Shown: piece after piece, positions 62,810-64,000 of the stretch
Layout: every line of letters begins with the position of its first letter
Numbering within the stretch: position 1 is the stretch's first letter
Source: Dyella_B sp035503745
GTDB lineage: Bacteria > Pseudomonadota > Gammaproteobacteria > Xanthomonadales > Rhodanobacteraceae
Assembly (NCBI RefSeq): GCF_035503745.1
Contig: NZ_DATJTC010000031.1
Coordinates: 124,001-188,000, forward strand
Direction: 5' to 3'
Length of the DNA stretch: 64,000 nucleotides
Made by a program: the position numbers and the translations under genes
The notes under the pieces: generated by a model
What the model was told of the DNA's origin: nothing
The model's input: only the letters and a program-made list of their open reading frames with translations
Databases searched by the model: none

Positions 62810-64000
62810 CGCGCCCCCCATTGCCGGTTGAGGCGCCGATAGACCGGCGCAAGCTGGCGGTGCAGCTGTTTGAACGTCGCGAAGCAGTCGTCGTACAGGT
62901 TGCGCAGGCCCTGGCGCGGTTCGAAGCGTTGCCGATGCCGGCACAACGCGGGGATGTCGCGATACGCCAGGTCGCCCAGGCCGATGCCGGCAATGAAGGC
63001 CGCGCCAAGCGCGTTGGCCTGGATCGGTGCGAGCGGCTGCTGCACGGCCATGCCGGTGACGTCGGCCATCATCTGGCACCACACGTCCGATTGGCCGCCA
63101 CCGCCGACGATGGTCATGGTGCCATGGCGGTCGGCGCCGATGAAATCCAGCATCGGCTCCAGCATCCAGCGCGTGTTCAAGGCCACGCCTTCGAGAAAGG
63201 CGCGGATGATGTCTTCGCGTGTGTGTTCCAGCGATAGATTGAACAGGCCTGCGCGCAGATGGCGGTCGTCCACCGGCGTGCGCTCGCCCAGCAGCCATGG
63301 CATGTAGATAAGTCCGCGCGAGCCGGGCGGTACGCGGTCGGCGATGCGGTCGAGCAGCGGATAGACGTCCATACGCTGGTCGTCGCCCAGCAATTCGTCG
63401 GCGTGGAAAAGGATGCGGTCGCGCAGGAAGGCGAGATTGCCGCAGGCGGTCGTCTGCATCGCCATCGCCAGGTAGCGATCCGGTTGTGCGCAGGGCAGCG
63501 AGGCGATGTACGCGTTGAGATGGGTGCGCTTGTCCGGCACGTGCGCGCCGAGCCAGGAAGACGTACCCAGGTACAGATGCAACTCGCGGTCGCGCACGGT
63601 GCCGGCGCCGATCGCCACGGCGGAGTTGTCGATCGCACCGGCGACCACCTGGGTATCGGGCGCCAGGCCCAGGCTGTCGGCGACGGTGGGCAGCAGCGTG
63701 CCGATGACCGCGGTCGAGGGCACCAGCTCGGGCAGCTTGTCGCGTTCCACGCCCAGCATGCGCAGCAGGCGCGCGTCGTAGCGCACCTGCGCCAGGTCGC
63801 GGTTGTCGGTGGCCCAGGTGGTGAGCGCCGAATCGTAGGTGGCGCAGCAGCGGCCGGTCAGGCGCAGGTTCATGAAGTCGAGCGCGTTGAGAAACTTGTC
63901 CGTGCGCTCGACCAGCGCCGGCTGGTGATCGTAGAGCCAGGCCATGTGTCCGGCCGGATCCTTGCCCGACAGCGACGGCGCGCCGCCGGTTAGGCGTAGC
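62806..64000 (-). CDS. FGGY-family carbohydrate kinase (C-terminal part; start outside window)
   Basis: 397 residues of a longer kinase whose N-terminal ATP-site half lies beyond the window end; the frame is open to 64000. The FGGY family fold is shown by HLYLGTSSWLGAH (adenosine/phosphate site), GSRGLIYMPWLLGERTPVDD with LAFLEGVA-type FLEGVALNTRWMLE and the signature VGGGGQSDVWCQMMADVTG. The closest resemblance is to xylulokinase, so a ketose or polyol is the likely substrate. The stop overlaps the aldolase start by 4 nt. It begins the visible part of the operon, which might contain more genes upstream outside the window. Confidence 0.9.
   Translation of the reverse strand, partial: LRLTGGAPSLSGKDPAGHMAWLYDHQPALVERTDKFLNALDFMNLRLTGRCCATYDSALTTWATDNRDLAQVRYDARLLRMLGVERDKLPELVPSTAVIGTLLPTVADSLGLAPDTQVVAGAIDNSAVAIGAGTVRDRELHLYLGTSSWLGAHVPDKRTHLNAYIASLPCAQPDRYLAMAMQTTACGNLAFLRDRILFHADELLGDDQRMDVYPLLDRIADRVPPGSRGLIYMPWLLGERTPVDDRHLRAGLFNLSLEHTREDIIRAFLEGVALNTRWMLEPMLDFIGADRHGTMTIVGGGGQSDVWCQMMADVTGMAVQQPLAPIQANALGAAFIAGIGLGDLAYRDIPALCRHRQRFEPRQGLRNLYDDCFATFKQLHRQLAPVYRRLNRQWGAR

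Overview
The window is chromosomal DNA from a GC-rich gammaproteobacterium, most likely of the Xanthomonadales/Rhodanobacteraceae group (Dyella, Rhodanobacter or Luteibacter type). This is inferred from the high GC content, the mix of housekeeping genes (rpmB-rpmG, secB-gpsA, plsB, rep, tdk, mutM, hemB, glk) with typical genes of that group (S53 peptidase, lipoprotein autotransporter protease, TonB-dependent receptor, OmpP1/FadL porin, glutaminyl cyclase), and a Mg-type HemB. No rRNA, tRNA, insertion sequence, prophage or CRISPR array was seen.

Layout. 1-252: end of a plus-strand gene, possibly broken by a stop. 0.67-3.65 kb: a subtilisin-type autotransporter with a lipobox. 3.7-9.3 kb: six minus-strand genes (MDR oxidoreductase, two SDRs, histidine phosphatase, APH-type kinase, acyl-CoA dehydrogenase), tightly packed and divergent from a LysR regulator. 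The kinase/dehydrogenase pair recalls the 4-hydroxyacyl-CoA (levulinate, ACAD10/11) pathway. 10.5-21.7 kb: PlsB, two lipoproteins (one a HAD acid phosphatase), an AI-2E family transporter, BluB, Rep helicase, thymidine kinase, an unrecognised protein and MutM. 21.7-25.1 kb: a four-gene Gld-like ABC export operon. 25.2-28.6 kb: a fatty-acid desaturase with a DesT-like upstream site, then a saccharopine dehydrogenase-like/DCC/DUF4166 group. 28.8-34.2 kb: ribosomal proteins L33 and L28, SecB, GpsA and a SNF2 helicase.

34.3-47 kb: Sel1-like protein, HAD phosphatase, glucokinase, S53 peptidase, HemB, an FAD monooxygenase, a tautomerase/DUF4865/LysR group, glutaminyl cyclase, a CPA2 antiporter and a family 9 glycosyltransferase. 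47.2-54.8 kb: a 1153-residue membrane ankyrin protein, a YcgL protein, a FadL-type porin, and a PIG-V-like membrane glycosyltransferase translationally coupled to an anchored protein of unknown role.

54.8-64 kb: seven colinear minus-strand genes entering from beyond the window end: FGGY kinase, class II aldolase, glutamate-semialdehyde-aminomutase-like PLP enzyme, a degenerate class II aldolase-like protein, MFS transporter, TonB-dependent receptor and aldehyde dehydrogenase. The first four overlap by 4 nt each. Together they look like an uptake and breakdown pathway for an unidentified polyol, sugar or amino-sugar compound. This is the most promising undescribed system in the window; its substrate cannot be read from sequence alone.
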